Shown piece by piece: positions 16,481-26,641 of a DNA stretch of 64,000 nt; position 1 is the first letter of the stretch; each line of letters begins with the position of its first letter. Under the pieces are notes generated by a model. It was given only the letters and a program-made list of their open reading frames with translations, was not told the DNA's origin and did no database searches. A program made the position numbers and the translations under genes. The DNA is from UBA3700 sp963592135 (GTDB lineage: Bacteria; Bacillota; Clostridia; Christensenellales; UBA3700): NCBI GenBank assembly GCA_963592135.1, contig CAVAVP010000015.1, positions 1 to 64,000 of the forward strand, given 5' to 3'.

Positions 16481-17995
16481 ATGGAAAAAATAGCAATTAT
16501 TGATGTAGGATCAAATTCAGCTCGTCTAGTTATAGTAGATATTCTAGAGAGTGGTTATTTTCAAGTTAGAGATCAATTAAAGGAAACTCTAAGACTAGCT
16601 CAAGATATGGAAAATGATGGCTTTATTCAACCTGTTAGAATAGCTCAAACAGTAAGAACCTTAAAAATGTTTTCTAAACTTTGCGAAGCAAATAAGATTG
16701 ATAGAATTTATGCTTATGCAACAGAAGCAGTAAGAAAGGCTAAAAATCAAAGAGGATTTTTAGATGAAATCGAATCCTCAACAGGTATAAAATTAAAAGT
16801 TCTAAATGAAGAAGAAGAGGCAAAACTTGTTTATCAAGGAGTTATAAACTCATTAGATATTCCAAGAGGATTAATTGTAGATATTGGTGGTGGTTCTACT
16901 AACTTTATTTACTACAATAGAAAGAACTTGCTTTACTACGCAACACTTCCTCTTGGTGCAGTTGTTATTACCGATATGTTTAAAGATGATGGCTCATCCC
17001 CTCTTGAGAAGTCTGAAAAGATGGAAAAATATGTTATGGAACAATTAAAGACTCTTCCATGGCTTCCTGAGATTGCTCCTGATACAAAACTTATAGGTGT
17101 TGGTGGTTCATTTAGAAATGTAGGTAAGATTTCAAGAATGCTTAAGAAATATCCATTATCTATGGCGCATAACTATGAATTAAAAATAGATGATTTTAAT
17201 AGCATTTATAATAATATAAGATCTATGGCTATTGATAGCACAATGAAGATAAAAGGTTTATCCTCTGTAAGAGCAGATATATTCCCAGCAGCTCTTGCTG
17301 TTATGAGTGGAATAATGAAGCAATGCTCATTTGATGAAATTGTTATGTCTGGTTGTGGGTTAAGAGAGGGTGCAATGTTTAAATATGCTGTACCATCAAC
17401 AAATGAAAAACCTATTAATGATATCTTAGGTCATAGTATTTATTCGCTTTTGAATTTCTTTAATGAAAATATTGATCATGCTGAACAAGTTTATGAATTG
17501 TCTATGCAACTATATAAACAATTAAAAGTTATTCATAAATTACCAAGACAATATATGAAGGTTTTAAGAGTCGCAGCGCTTTTACATGATACGGGAACAA
17601 GAATTAAATATTATGAACATCAGTATCATTCACAATATATAATTCTAAATAGTAATTTATATGGTATTTCTCATAAAGACTTGGTCGTTGCGGCATTTGT
17701 AACTTCACTTCATAGAAAAGGTGAATTAAATGTACAAGAATTAAGTAAATATAAGGATATACTTACAGAAGAAGATTTGTCCGCTATATTAAAACTTGGC
17801 GTAATTGTAAGAATTGCAGAGAGTCTAGATAGAAGTCAATGTAAGGTTGTTAACACAATTATTTGTGATGTTCTTGGAGATAGCGTAATTATGAAGGTTG
17901 AAGGTGAGGGCGATATTTCTCTTGAATTAAAAGATGCTATGTCTGCAATCCCAGACTTTAAGAGAGCATACAAAAAGAATCTTCAAATTTTATAA
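16481..17995 (+). CDS. Ppx/GppA-type phosphatase with C-terminal HD domain, 504 aa
   Basis: Exopolyphosphatase / (p)ppGpp-associated phosphatase family. ASKHA-fold motifs are seen: IIDVGSNSARL (residues 5-15) and VDIGGGSTNF (near 129). The C-terminal third carries an HD-type motif LLHDTG with surrounding His residues, as in the long Ppx forms. The likely reaction is removal of phosphate from polyphosphate or conversion of pppGpp to ppGpp; sequence alone does not separate them. It is a single-gene unit with its own extended -10 promoter and a clear terminator. The start is supported by AAAGGAA upstream. Confidence 0.85.
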   Translation: MEKIAIIDVGSNSARLVIVDILESGYFQVRDQLKETLRLAQDMENDGFIQPVRIAQTVRTLKMFSKLCEANKIDRIYAYATEAVRKAKNQRGFLDEIESSTGIKLKVLNEEEEAKLVYQGVINSLDIPRGLIVDIGGGSTNFIYYNRKNLLYYATLPLGAVVITDMFKDDGSSPLEKSEKMEKYVMEQLKTLPWLPEIAPDTKLIGVGGSFRNVGKISRMLKKYPLSMAHNYELKIDDFNSIYNNIRSMAIDSTMKIKGLSSVRADIFPAALAVMSGIMKQCSFDEIVMSGCGLREGAMFKYAVPSTNEKPINDILGHSIYSLLNFFNENIDHAEQVYELSMQLYKQLKVIHKLPRQYMKVLRVAALLHDTGTRIKYYEHQYHSQYIILNSNLYGISHKDLVVAAFVTSLHRKGELNVQELSKYKDILTEEDLSAILKLGVIVRIAESLDRSQCKVVNTIICDVLGDSVIMKVEGEGDISLELKDAMSAIPDFKRAYKKNLQIL

Positions 17996-18017
17996 TAAAA
18001 ATTAATGAGTTAAAAAA

Positions 18018-18046
18018 CCGTTAAGAGAAGTCTTGACGGCTTTTTT
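18018..18046 (+). terminator. Rho-independent terminator after Ppx/GppA
   Basis: CCGTTAAGA (18018-18026) pairs with TCTTGACGG (18031-18039) with one T-G wobble over a four-base loop, followed by C and six T. Confidence 0.85.
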
Positions 18047-18337
18047 ATTAAGAATTACTAAAAAGATTGCTATAGCAATTATATTAGTTTTAACGATAAT
18101 TAAGATAATTTAAAATAGAAAATCAGGTTTTTATAATATAAAAGCAACCGATTGAAATGGTACTTTTCTTTTGAGAATGTTGTTTTTATTTAATTAATTC
18201 ATCTAAATTTTACGCTTCATTTAATCTCATTAATCACGATTTTGCGAATTTTATGGATATATGATTTGTCCATTATTGCATAAGATAAATATTATTAAAA
18301 TTAAAAAATATCTTTTTTCCTTTATATTGCGTGTTTA
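18047..18337. other. AT-rich gene-free stretch
   Basis: About 290 bases between the terminator and the next promoter. I see no open frame, strong hairpin or repeat in it. Confidence 0.5.
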
Positions 18338-18366
18338 TTGATAAAAAAAAATGTGCATGCTAAAAT
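18338..18366 (+). promoter_or_regulatory. Promoter of the Sel1-repeat operon
   Basis: TTGATA (18338-18343), 17 bases, TAAAAT (18361-18366) preceded by TGC (extended -10). It should drive the Sel1-repeat gene, Maf and the MreB-like gene. Confidence 0.65.
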
Positions 18367-18396
18367 ATATGTATAATTTAAAGTAGGTAGGATATT

Positions 18397-19932
18397 ATGG
18401 GTTTAAAGACACTTCAAAAGCAAGCTTTGGAATTAAATGACGTTGAGGCAATGGTTAAACTTGGCAAAATTTATTTGCTTGGTATTGGTGTAGATAAAAA
18501 CGAAAAAGAAGCATATAAGTGGTTTGAAAAAGCTTCAAATATGACTAATGCTGAAGCTAAGACATTTATAGCCTATATGTATTTAAACGGTATTATTGTA
18601 AAGCAGGACGATAAAAAGGCAATTGAATTTTATAAAAGAGCAGCCGATCTAGGAGATCCTGTTGCTTGTTATACGGTAGGCCTTATTTATAAAAAAGGTT
18701 TAATTGATCAAGATCCTAATCCTAAAATGGCACAAAAATATTTTGAGCTTGGAGTTGAAAAAGGTAATACAGGTGCTAAATATGAACTATCTATCGAAGA
18801 AGCAAAAGAAGCTTTTAATCAAATAAAGAGTATAGATACAGTAAAGCAAGAACAAGGATATAAGACTCTTTTAAAATTAGAACCAATATACAAAGCTGCA
18901 GCAGACAATGGTATTATTACTGCAAAGTATGCTTTAGGTGTAATCTATGCAAAATCTAAAGATAAGGAAAAGCAAAAATTGGCAGCTCCTATTTTTGAAG
19001 AGTGTGTAAAAAATAATATAAACTCAGCCTACATGGCACTTGGCTATGTTTATGATTTGGGAATAGGCGTAGATGTAGATTATTGGAAGAGTTTTGAATG
19101 TTATGAAAAAGCTTATAGAAAAGGTAATAAAAAGGCAATATTAAATATAATTTATGCAAATATAATGGGCCTTGGTTGCACTCAAAACTTTAAAAGAGCT
19201 ATTGATTTAGCAAGAAATGCAGTTAACTCTGGAATAAAGGAAGCTAACTATTTTGCTGGAGTTTTATTTAAACATGGGTTTGGAGTTCAAAAAGATGTTG
19301 AAAAAGCTGAGGAATTATTTGGCTATGCCTCAGATGTAGGATTTGGCCCTGCTGTTTATCAATTAGGACTTCTTGCAGATCCATTCCATGGAATAGGAAA
19401 TGATGAAAAGGTTGCCATAAGTAATTATGAAAAAGCATATGAACTTGGTGTTTTAGATGCAGGAGCTGAACTCGCTAGAATAATTTATACAAAAGATAAA
19501 ATAAAAGGTCTTAAGGAATTAACTTCGCTTGCAAATAACAAATCTACAAGAGCAAATGAATATTTGGCAGTAAAGTTTGAAGAGGGAGATGGAGTTACAA
19601 AAGATTTAAATAAATCTCGCTCATACTATAAAGAAGCAGCAACACTTGGTTCAATGCTTGCTGTTGAGCATTTATTAAATGAAGCCGAAAAAGCTTCAAA
19701 TAAGGATGATGAGCTTTTATATAAATCAATGAAACTTGAGGGTGGTGATACAAAAGAGTATGCCGCTTTCGCTAAAGAGTGTAAGGAGTTTGAAAGATTT
19801 GAACTTGCAGCATATTGGTATGCAATGGCTGCCGATGTTACAAATGATGAAAGTAGAATAAATAAGATAGAAACTATGCTTTCAAAGGAATATGAAAAAG
19901 GCCAAGATGGTATTTGGACTAAGAAGGCATAA
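18397..19932 (+). CDS. Sel1-like (TPR-type) repeat protein, 511 aa
   Basis: Solenoid of Sel1-like repeats (about 36 residues each) from residue ~12 to ~430. The recurring signature is A-x-x-x-L-G-x-x-Y-x-x-G-x-G-V-x-x-D-x-x-K-A-x-x-x-Y-x-K-A. There is no signal peptide or membrane segment, so it is cytosolic. Such proteins act as scaffolds. It is the first gene of an operon with Maf and an MreB-like protein, which hints at a link with cell-shape or division control, but that is inference from order only. The start follows GTAGGTAGGATATT. Confidence 0.85.
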   Translation: MGLKTLQKQALELNDVEAMVKLGKIYLLGIGVDKNEKEAYKWFEKASNMTNAEAKTFIAYMYLNGIIVKQDDKKAIEFYKRAADLGDPVACYTVGLIYKKGLIDQDPNPKMAQKYFELGVEKGNTGAKYELSIEEAKEAFNQIKSIDTVKQEQGYKTLLKLEPIYKAAADNGIITAKYALGVIYAKSKDKEKQKLAAPIFEECVKNNINSAYMALGYVYDLGIGVDVDYWKSFECYEKAYRKGNKKAILNIIYANIMGLGCTQNFKRAIDLARNAVNSGIKEANYFAGVLFKHGFGVQKDVEKAEELFGYASDVGFGPAVYQLGLLADPFHGIGNDEKVAISNYEKAYELGVLDAGAELARIIYTKDKIKGLKELTSLANNKSTRANEYLAVKFEEGDGVTKDLNKSRSYYKEAATLGSMLAVEHLLNEAEKASNKDDELLYKSMKLEGGDTKEYAAFAKECKEFERFELAAYWYAMAADVTNDESRINKIETMLSKEYEKGQDGIWTKKA

Positions 19933-20487
19933 ATGAGAGTAATACTAGCTTCAGCATCTCCAAGAAGAAAGGAACTTATAAGTAAGATTTTTGATAATGT
20001 TGAGTTTATGCCACAAAATGTGGATGAAAATATAAAAGAAAATAATCCAAAAGAATTAGTAAAAAAACTATCTTTAAAAAAGTTAAACAACCTAGATTTA
20101 AAATATCCTGATTCTTTAGTGATTAGTGCAGATACAATAGTTGTTTTTAACAATTTAGTTTATGGAAAGCCAAAAGATATGGAGGATGCAATTAGAATAT
20201 TAAGTGAGTTAAACGGAAATACTCATACAGTATACACAGGCGTTTGTATATATTTTAATGGGGAAAAATCTGTATTTGTTGAAGAATCTAAAGTAACATT
20301 TAAACAAATGACACTTGATTATATAAAAAAGTATATAAATGAGAAAAAGCCTTTAGATAAAGCGGGTGCTTATGGTGTACAAGATAATGAGGTTGTTAAA
20401 AGCTTTGAAGGAAGTTATACTAATATAGTAGGCTTGCCTGTAGAAAGGTTAGAAAATAAACTTAAGAAAATAGGAGCTATTAAATGA
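19933..20487 (+). CDS. maf: Maf-family nucleotide pyrophosphatase, 184 aa
   Basis: Residues 1-12 hold the Maf hallmark ILASASPRRKEL. Downstream come SADTIV, YGKPKD, HTVYTG, DKAGAYGVQD and GLPVERL, all in the family order. The enzyme hydrolyses modified or canonical nucleoside triphosphates and is often encoded beside mreB, as here. Its ATG directly follows the upstream TAA, and its end overlaps the MreB-like start (ATGA at 20484-20487), showing tight coupling. Confidence 0.92.
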   Translation: MRVILASASPRRKELISKIFDNVEFMPQNVDENIKENNPKELVKKLSLKKLNNLDLKYPDSLVISADTIVVFNNLVYGKPKDMEDAIRILSELNGNTHTVYTGVCIYFNGEKSVFVEESKVTFKQMTLDYIKKYINEKKPLDKAGAYGVQDNEVVKSFEGSYTNIVGLPVERLENKLKKIGAIK

Positions 20488-21494
20488 AAAGTATTCAATT
20501 AGTAATAGATATAGGTAGTAAATTTACAACAATAGCACAGGAACAAAAGGGCTTTGTTTTAAAGGATGCTTCACTTGTTTATGTTGCAAGTAAAGGTAAC
20601 AAAATTGAATTAATTGATTGTGGTAGAAATGTTGCTAATTATGTTGGACGTACTTCTCAAAATGAACAAATAATTGCTCCTATAAAAGAAGGCGCTATAT
20701 TTCATGAAAGAGCAGCTGTTTTAATGTATAGATATTACTTAAATAAAGTAGTAAGTTCAAAATCTTTAATAAAACCAAGAATAAAAGCAATTGCATGTGT
20801 CTCATGTGGTCTTACTAATGCACAAAAACATGATATAGAGGTTGTATTAACAAGGGCTGGTGTATCAGAGGTAGTTGTTCTTGAATCACCACTTGCTGTT
20901 TATGCAAGTTCTAACGATGGAACTGCACAATGTGTAGTAGATATAGGAGATACAAAAACAGAGATAGCCGTAGTAAAAAAAGATGGAATAGTATCAGGTT
21001 GCACTATAAATATTGGTGGTAAAACATTTAATCAGGCGATTGCGGATCAACTTTTAGATAATCAGCGTTGTAAATTAGCTCCTGCAAACATTGAAAAAAT
21101 AAAAAAAGAAATGGCATCGCTGTCTGACAATGTAAGATTAGTTGTAAATGAAAATGTAACAATCTTGGGAAGCTCCGAAATGAAGCAAATTCAAATACAT
21201 TCATCTGATGTGAAAATTGCGATAGAGCCACTTGTTAAAAATATATGTACAGTAATATTATCAATATTAACTCAAACACCGGAAAATATAGCAAATGAAG
21301 TTGCTTTAAATGGTATTTTGCTTTGTGGTGGTTCATCTAGAATGGATGGAATTTGTGAATACATAGCAAATGAAGTAGGACTTCCTGTAAGAAAATTAGA
21401 AAATCCAGAGAATGCAATAATACTTGGTGGTATGTATTATATAATGCACAAAAACCAATTAGCAAGTTTGCTAAATATTGTTAATTTAAAATAA
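20484..21494 (+). CDS. MreB-like actin-family protein, 336 aa
   Basis: The actin/MreB fold is visible as LVIDIGSKFTTI (phosphate 1), VVDIGDTKTEIAVV (phosphate 2, near residue 153), INIGGKTFNQAI, and the adenosine motif GILLCGGSSRMDG (near 275). Length is typical for MreB. The motifs are looser than in housekeeping MreB, and no mreC or mreD follows, so it could be an Mbl/MreB paralogue. Overlap with Maf and the shared promoter give the context Sel1-Maf-MreB. A role in rod shape or peptidoglycan positioning is expected from the family. Confidence 0.85.
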   Translation: MKSIQLVIDIGSKFTTIAQEQKGFVLKDASLVYVASKGNKIELIDCGRNVANYVGRTSQNEQIIAPIKEGAIFHERAAVLMYRYYLNKVVSSKSLIKPRIKAIACVSCGLTNAQKHDIEVVLTRAGVSEVVVLESPLAVYASSNDGTAQCVVDIGDTKTEIAVVKKDGIVSGCTINIGGKTFNQAIADQLLDNQRCKLAPANIEKIKKEMASLSDNVRLVVNENVTILGSSEMKQIQIHSSDVKIAIEPLVKNICTVILSILTQTPENIANEVALNGILLCGGSSRMDGICEYIANEVGLPVRKLENPENAIILGGMYYIMHKNQLASLLNIVNLK

Positions 21495-21558
21495 GTTAGT
21501 AGTTAAAAATATCTTCGTTTAGTAAACATAAATCTTAAAATAATATTTAGATATTTTA

Positions 21559-21606
21559 ATAAGTTGTTTTTAGGGTTTATCCATAAAACAACTTATGTAT
21601 TTTTTT
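21559..21606 (+). terminator. Strong terminator after the MreB-like gene
   Basis: Twelve-base perfect stem: ATAAGTTGTTTT (21559-21570) with AAAACAACTTAT (21585-21596), followed after GTA by seven T. Confidence 0.85.
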
Positions 21607-21645
21607 AAGAGAAATTTACTATGGTTAACATAGATAATGTTTTTA

Positions 21646-21675
21646 TTGTCTTTATTAAGCACTATTTATTATAAT
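21646..21675 (+). promoter_or_regulatory. Promoter for glucokinase and downstream genes
   Basis: TTGTCT (21646-21651), 18 bases, TATAAT (21670-21675). With a start site near 21682, the in-frame ATG at 21680 cannot be the translation start; the ATG at 21692 fits. Confidence 0.6.
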
Positions 21676-21691
21676 AAATATGAGGATTTTT

Positions 21692-22633
21692 ATGTATATT
21701 GGTGTAGATATTGGCGGAACTAATGTAAAAATTGGAATTGTTACAAAGACAGGAAGAGTTATTGATTCAATGTCTTTTAAAACTAATATGCCAAAATCAG
21801 CAGATACTTTAATTGATGAAATTATACAAAACATAAAAAGCCTTTTAGAGCAAGATAATTTACCAATAAAGGATGTAAATGCAATAGGTTTTGGAATTCC
21901 AGGACTTATAGATTCAAAAAATGGAATTGTATTAAAAGCTGCAAATTTAGGGTGGTCTAAAGTAGATTTTTTAAAAAGGTTTAATAGTAAATTAAATATT
22001 CCGGTTAAAATTGAAAATGATGCTAATTGTGCTCTTTTAGGAGAAGCAAGATTCGGCGTTGCTAAAAATTTTAAAAATTTAATTTTAATAACATTAGGTA
22101 CAGGAATTGGCTCTTCAATTATGATTGATGGGAAACTTCTTCCAGGAAATAGCTTTAACGGAGAGTGTGGCCATATGGTAATAGCTATAAATGGAGAGCA
22201 GTGTCCTTGTGGAAGAAAAGGCTGCTGGGAAAGATATGCCTCTGCCTCTGCTTTAACTAGAAAAACAATTAAAATGGCAAAAGCTTACCCAGAGAGTAAA
22301 ATTAACGATATAATAAGAAAATGGAATGGGCAAGTTTCTGCAATTACTACATTTAATGCAGCAAAAATGGGAGATATGATCGCTAAAGAATTGGTTGATG
22401 AATATATAGAAAATGTTACATGTGGTCTTGTGAACCTTGCATGGATTTTTCACCCAGAATGTTTTATTATCGCAGGAGGAGTTGCTAACGAAGGTGGAGA
22501 GTTTATTGCACTTTTACAAAATAAAATGGATAATTTTGTTAGAGAAAACGATTTTTATCCAAGTATAGAAATTAAGAAAACTGTTTTAGGAAGAAACTTA
22601 GGTATTATAGGTGCCGCAAGTTTGGTTATGTAA
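21692..22633 (+). CDS. glk: ROK-family glucokinase, 313 aa
   Basis: N-terminal phosphate loop GVDIGGTNVKIGIV, the sugar-binding block ENDANCALLGE, a second phosphate loop LGTGIGSSIM, and the ROK zinc motif CPCGRKGCWE are all present and in order. It phosphorylates glucose (or a related hexose) with ATP in the cytosol. I choose the ATG at 21692 because TGAGGA lies seven bases upstream and the promoter excludes the ATG at 21680. It ends two bases before the radical SAM gene. Confidence 0.92.
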   Translation: MYIGVDIGGTNVKIGIVTKTGRVIDSMSFKTNMPKSADTLIDEIIQNIKSLLEQDNLPIKDVNAIGFGIPGLIDSKNGIVLKAANLGWSKVDFLKRFNSKLNIPVKIENDANCALLGEARFGVAKNFKNLILITLGTGIGSSIMIDGKLLPGNSFNGECGHMVIAINGEQCPCGRKGCWERYASASALTRKTIKMAKAYPESKINDIIRKWNGQVSAITTFNAAKMGDMIAKELVDEYIENVTCGLVNLAWIFHPECFIIAGGVANEGGEFIALLQNKMDNFVRENDFYPSIEIKKTVLGRNLGIIGAASLVM

Positions 22634-22634
22634 T

Positions 22635-24386
22635 ATGGATAATGAATTAAAAGCAATTTTATTAAATGTAGATAGACCTGCAAGATATGTAGGTGGTGAG
22701 TTTAATATGCCGGATATGAATAAAGCAAATAAAGAGCGTGTTTGTATTTGCTTTAGTGATAAATACGAAATAGGTATGTCAAATATTGGTATTCGTATTT
22801 TGTATCATATGCTAAATGATATGGAAAATGTTGTAGCAGAAAGATGTTTTGCGCCTGATCTAGACTTGGCAGGTAAACTTAAAGAACATAATATGCCACT
22901 TTTTTCACTTGAGACTAAAAAACCGCTAAAAGATTTTGATTTAATAGGTTTTTCTGTTCAATTTGAACTTCAATTTACAAATATTGTATATATGCTAGAT
23001 TTAGCGGGATTTCCTTATTTTGCTAAAGATAGAGATGAGTCTTTTCCTCTTTTAGTCGCCGGTGGGCCTTGTTCTGTAAATCCAATGCCATATGCGCTAT
23101 TTTTTGATGCAATATTGATTGGGGATGGAGAAGAAAATTTATATAATTTAACAAAACTTCATATGGAGCTTAAAGATAAACATTTAACGAAGCTTGAATT
23201 TTTAAAGATTGCAAGTGAAAAAATTGACGGTATTTACGTACCACTTTTACATAACAAGACAAAAAGAGCTATTGTTAAAGATTTAGATAAAGCATATTTT
23301 CCAACAAAAGTTTTAGTTCCAAATTGTCAAATTGTACATGATAGAGCAACAATTGAATTGTTTAGAGGTTGTGCTAATGGTTGTAGATTCTGCCAAGCTT
23401 GTTTTTATTATAGGCCAATAAGAGAAAGAAAAGTAGATACATTAGTTGAATATGCAAAACAGCTTATGGATAACACTGGATACGAAGAGTTAAGTTTATC
23501 TAGCTTATCTACATCAGATTATTCATCACTTAAAGAACTTGTAGATAGAGTAAAAAAAGAAACTGATGAAAGGAAGGTAAAACTCGCAGTGCCATCACTA
23601 AGACTTGATTCATTTGAGGCTGAAATATATGAAGAGTTAAATGGAGCTTCACTAACATTTGCTCCAGAGGCTGGAACTCAAAGACTTAGAAATGTAATAA
23701 ATAAGAATATATCAGAACAGGATATTGAAAGAGCATTTGAAGGCGCTATGAAAAATAATGTTAAAAATGTAAAGTTATACTTTATGATAGGTCTTCCAAC
23801 TGAGACAAAAGAAGATTTAGATGGAATTGCTAACATTGCAAAACTAGCACTTTGGATGCATAAAAAATATGGTACCTCAAAAATTATAAACATAACGGTT
23901 TCAACATCTGTGTTTATTCCAAAGCCTCTAACTCCTTTTCAATGGGAAAAACAAATAAATATGGATGAGATGCTTGAAAAGCAAAAATATTTACAAGAAA
24001 TATTAAGAATAAAGAATGTAAAGTATAACTGGCATGGGGCTGAATCTTCGGTGCTCGAAGGTGTGTTTGCAAGGGGTGATGAACGTTTAGCGCCGGCTAT
24101 TGCTAAAGCGTATGAAAAAGGCTGTGTTTTTGATAGTTGGAGTGAAAACTTTGATTTTAATAAATGGACGGAAGCATTTAATGAATGTGGGATAGATGCC
24201 ACTTATTATACCGGTGCAATTGAAGAAAGTAGAGAGCTTCCTTGGGACATAATAGATAATGGTGTAACAAAAAAATATTTATTAAAAGAAAAGCATTTAG
24301 CATATAGCGAAGTGACAACTCCTAATTGTTTACACAATTGTAATGGATGCGGAGCTAATAAACTAGGAAGGTGTTTTCAACAATGA
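22635..24386 (+). CDS. B12-binding-domain radical SAM protein (TIGR03960 type), 583 aa
   Basis: N-terminal B12-binding-like region (to ~residue 200), then a radical SAM domain with the [4Fe-4S] ligands in CANGCRFCQAC (C-x3-C-x2-C, near 248) and FRG before it. The SAM-binding and glycine-rich strands AGGPCS and APEAGTQRLR are visible. A Cys-rich end HNCNGCGANKLGRC may bind another cluster. This family is almost always followed by a DUF2344 protein and sits beside RNase G and L21 genes in Clostridia, exactly as here. A role in RNA modification or ribosome biology has been suggested from context, but the reaction is not established. It overlaps the next gene by ATGA. Confidence 0.9.
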   Translation: MDNELKAILLNVDRPARYVGGEFNMPDMNKANKERVCICFSDKYEIGMSNIGIRILYHMLNDMENVVAERCFAPDLDLAGKLKEHNMPLFSLETKKPLKDFDLIGFSVQFELQFTNIVYMLDLAGFPYFAKDRDESFPLLVAGGPCSVNPMPYALFFDAILIGDGEENLYNLTKLHMELKDKHLTKLEFLKIASEKIDGIYVPLLHNKTKRAIVKDLDKAYFPTKVLVPNCQIVHDRATIELFRGCANGCRFCQACFYYRPIRERKVDTLVEYAKQLMDNTGYEELSLSSLSTSDYSSLKELVDRVKKETDERKVKLAVPSLRLDSFEAEIYEELNGASLTFAPEAGTQRLRNVINKNISEQDIERAFEGAMKNNVKNVKLYFMIGLPTETKEDLDGIANIAKLALWMHKKYGTSKIINITVSTSVFIPKPLTPFQWEKQINMDEMLEKQKYLQEILRIKNVKYNWHGAESSVLEGVFARGDERLAPAIAKAYEKGCVFDSWSENFDFNKWTEAFNECGIDATYYTGAIEESRELPWDIIDNGVTKKYLLKEKHLAYSEVTTPNCLHNCNGCGANKLGRCFQQ

Positions 24387-25036
24387 TTATAGTTATTAAA
24401 CATGTTAAAGCTGGAGATTTTGCTTTTGTTTCACATCTAGATACGATGGATGTTTTACATAGAGTTCTTAAAAGATCAAAAATTGATGTAAATTATTCTC
24501 AAGGATTTGTAAAACATATGCTAACATATGCAACAACTCCAATTCCGCTTGGATGCCAATCAATAGCTGAGTATTATGCAGTAGATTGTAATAATATAAG
24601 TGCTAATGAGTTTTTAGATAAATATAACAATAATGCGCCAGATGGTATTAGAGCTACATACGCTATAGAAAAATTAAAGAATCCAAATTTGGCTGGAAAT
24701 GTAGTCGCAAGTGATTTTAGAATTAAATGTCAAAATATTGTTCCTGTTGAGATAGAAGATTTAAAGGAAAAGGAAGAGCTTATAATAGATCTAAAAAAGA
24801 AAGGTGAAATTGTTCAAAAAGATGTTAAGTCGATGCTTTTTGATATTTTTGTTGAAGGGAAAGATTTATGGGTAAGAGCAGCAAGTGGGAATGTTAATTT
24901 AAGAATTGATTCTTTAATTCAATATTTTATTAAAGAATATAAAATACAAACTACAATAAATGATATTACAAGATTAAATCAATTAGTTAAACTTGAAGAT
25001 AAGCTTATTGCAGTTGATGACTATTTAAAGATATAA
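24383..25036 (+). CDS. TIGR03936/DUF2344 family protein, 217 aa
   Basis: Partner of the radical SAM protein. The motifs VKAGDFAFVSHLD, R-V-L-K-R-S-KI and YSQGFVKHMLTYATTPIPLG at the N-terminus match DUF2344. In some bacteria it is fused to the C-terminus of the radical SAM protein; here the two overlap by four bases (ATGA, 24383-24386). The function is unknown. The start at 24383 is preferred over an in-frame TTG 12 bases upstream because of this coupling. RNase G follows one base after the stop. Confidence 0.88.
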   Translation: MIIVIKHVKAGDFAFVSHLDTMDVLHRVLKRSKIDVNYSQGFVKHMLTYATTPIPLGCQSIAEYYAVDCNNISANEFLDKYNNNAPDGIRATYAIEKLKNPNLAGNVVASDFRIKCQNIVPVEIEDLKEKEELIIDLKKKGEIVQKDVKSMLFDIFVEGKDLWVRAASGNVNLRIDSLIQYFIKEYKIQTTINDITRLNQLVKLEDKLIAVDDYLKI

Positions 25037-25037
25037 G

Positions 25038-26516
25038 ATGAAACAAATTATTATTAATGTAATTAAATCTGCTACACGTGTTTGCATTGTTGAAGATGGC
25101 AAACTTGTTGAGTTTTGGGTTGAAAAAGAAAGCAAAGAAAGATTAGTTGGAAATATCTACAAAGGAAGAGTTATGAATGTTATAAACGGCATGAATTCAG
25201 CCTTTGTTAATATTGGTCTTGAGAGAAATGGTTTTTTATTTGCCGGCGATATAGTTGGAGCAGATGAGGGTGCTGATATTCAAATTTCTAATTTAAATGT
25301 AAAGCAAGGCGATGAGATACTAGTTCAAGTTGTTAAAGATCAATTTGGGACAAAGGGTGCTAGAATCACGATGAATATGTCTCTTGCTTCTCGTGGACTT
25401 ATAATGATGCCTAATGTAGATTATGTTTGCGCGTCTAAAAAACTTCCAGATGATGATAAAAAAACAGAGCTTGTAAATTATATAAATGAAATTAGAAAGA
25501 AAGGCCATGGATATATACTTCGTACTCAATCCATTAATTGTTCAAAAGAAGAATTAAAACAGGAAACTGAAGAACTTGAAGAAAGATGGGATAAAATTCA
25601 AAAAGCATACTATAGCAAGTCAGCCCCAGCTCTTATTTTTAAAGAAGATTCACTAGCCGTACAATCTGTTAGAGATATGCTAAGAGATGATGTTGATGAA
25701 ATTATTGTAGATAGTGAAAAAGTTTATAACGAATTAAAACAAGAGTTTCCTCATGTTGATCCAGGACTTTTTAAACTATATTCAAATACAAAAGGTATCT
25801 TATATGAATACAATATAGATTCTCAAATAGATAAATTGCTTGAGAAAAAAGTAGAACTTTCTAATGGAGCTAACTTAGTTATAGATAGAACAGAAGCACT
25901 AACAGTAATAGATGTTAATACTGGGAAATACATAGGTGAGAAGGAACTAAGTGAAACTATCTTTGAGACAAATATAATTGCAGCTAAGGAGATAGCAAGA
26001 CAAATAAGACTTAGAAACTTAGGTGGAATAATAATAGTTGACTTTATTGATATGAATGAAAAAGGCAAAATAGATAAAGTTTTAACAGTGCTTCAAGACG
26101 AGCTTTCTAAAGATAGATTAAGAGCAACCGCAATAGATATAACCCCACTTGGCCTTGTAGAGATAACAAGAAAGAAAGCAAATTGTATGATAGAAGATGT
26201 AATGCTACAAACTTGTCCATACTGTAAAGGTAATGGATATGTATATAGCGATGAACACGTAGCTTCAAAAATAAAACAAGATTTAAATATAATTTTTAAA
26301 AATCCAAAAAACACTTCAGTTGTTTGTAATGTGTCAGTTTCTGTGTTTAATAAGATATTCACGTATAAACTGTTTGAAAAAGAATGCTTAAACGAATGGA
26401 AAGATAAAAGAATATACCTTATTCCAGATGAAACAAAGCATATAGAAAAATATAGCGTTAAAGCTTACACGACAACAATCATTGACCTTCCAAATGAAGC
26501 AAAACTAGTATACTAG
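25038..26516 (+). CDS. rng: Ribonuclease G/E family endoribonuclease, 492 aa
   Basis: S1-like domain (YKGRVMNVINGMNSAFVNIG, near 38-60), RNase-H-like and DNase I-like parts with the catalytic Asp regions VIDVNTGK and IIIVDFIDM, and the zinc-link motif CPYCKGNG near residue 392. It cleaves single-stranded AU-rich RNA in rRNA and mRNA maturation. It is the size of RNase G, without the long C-terminal scaffold of RNase E. It follows the DUF2344 gene by one base. In related genomes rplU comes next; here 2.3 kb of other sequence intervenes. Confidence 0.93.
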   Translation: MKQIIINVIKSATRVCIVEDGKLVEFWVEKESKERLVGNIYKGRVMNVINGMNSAFVNIGLERNGFLFAGDIVGADEGADIQISNLNVKQGDEILVQVVKDQFGTKGARITMNMSLASRGLIMMPNVDYVCASKKLPDDDKKTELVNYINEIRKKGHGYILRTQSINCSKEELKQETEELEERWDKIQKAYYSKSAPALIFKEDSLAVQSVRDMLRDDVDEIIVDSEKVYNELKQEFPHVDPGLFKLYSNTKGILYEYNIDSQIDKLLEKKVELSNGANLVIDRTEALTVIDVNTGKYIGEKELSETIFETNIIAAKEIARQIRLRNLGGIIIVDFIDMNEKGKIDKVLTVLQDELSKDRLRATAIDITPLGLVEITRKKANCMIEDVMLQTCPYCKGNGYVYSDEHVASKIKQDLNIIFKNPKNTSVVCNVSVSVFNKIFTYKLFEKECLNEWKDKRIYLIPDETKHIEKYSVKAYTTTIIDLPNEAKLVY

Positions 26517-26641
26517 AAAATTGACAAGAAAAATGTGTCCTAAAATCGGGACAAGAAAACTTGCTTTGACAAGTCATAATTTTACTTGAATATATCTATG
26601 ATATATTCAACGCTTAAGGAGTAGGGGGAGCCCTGGCGTTC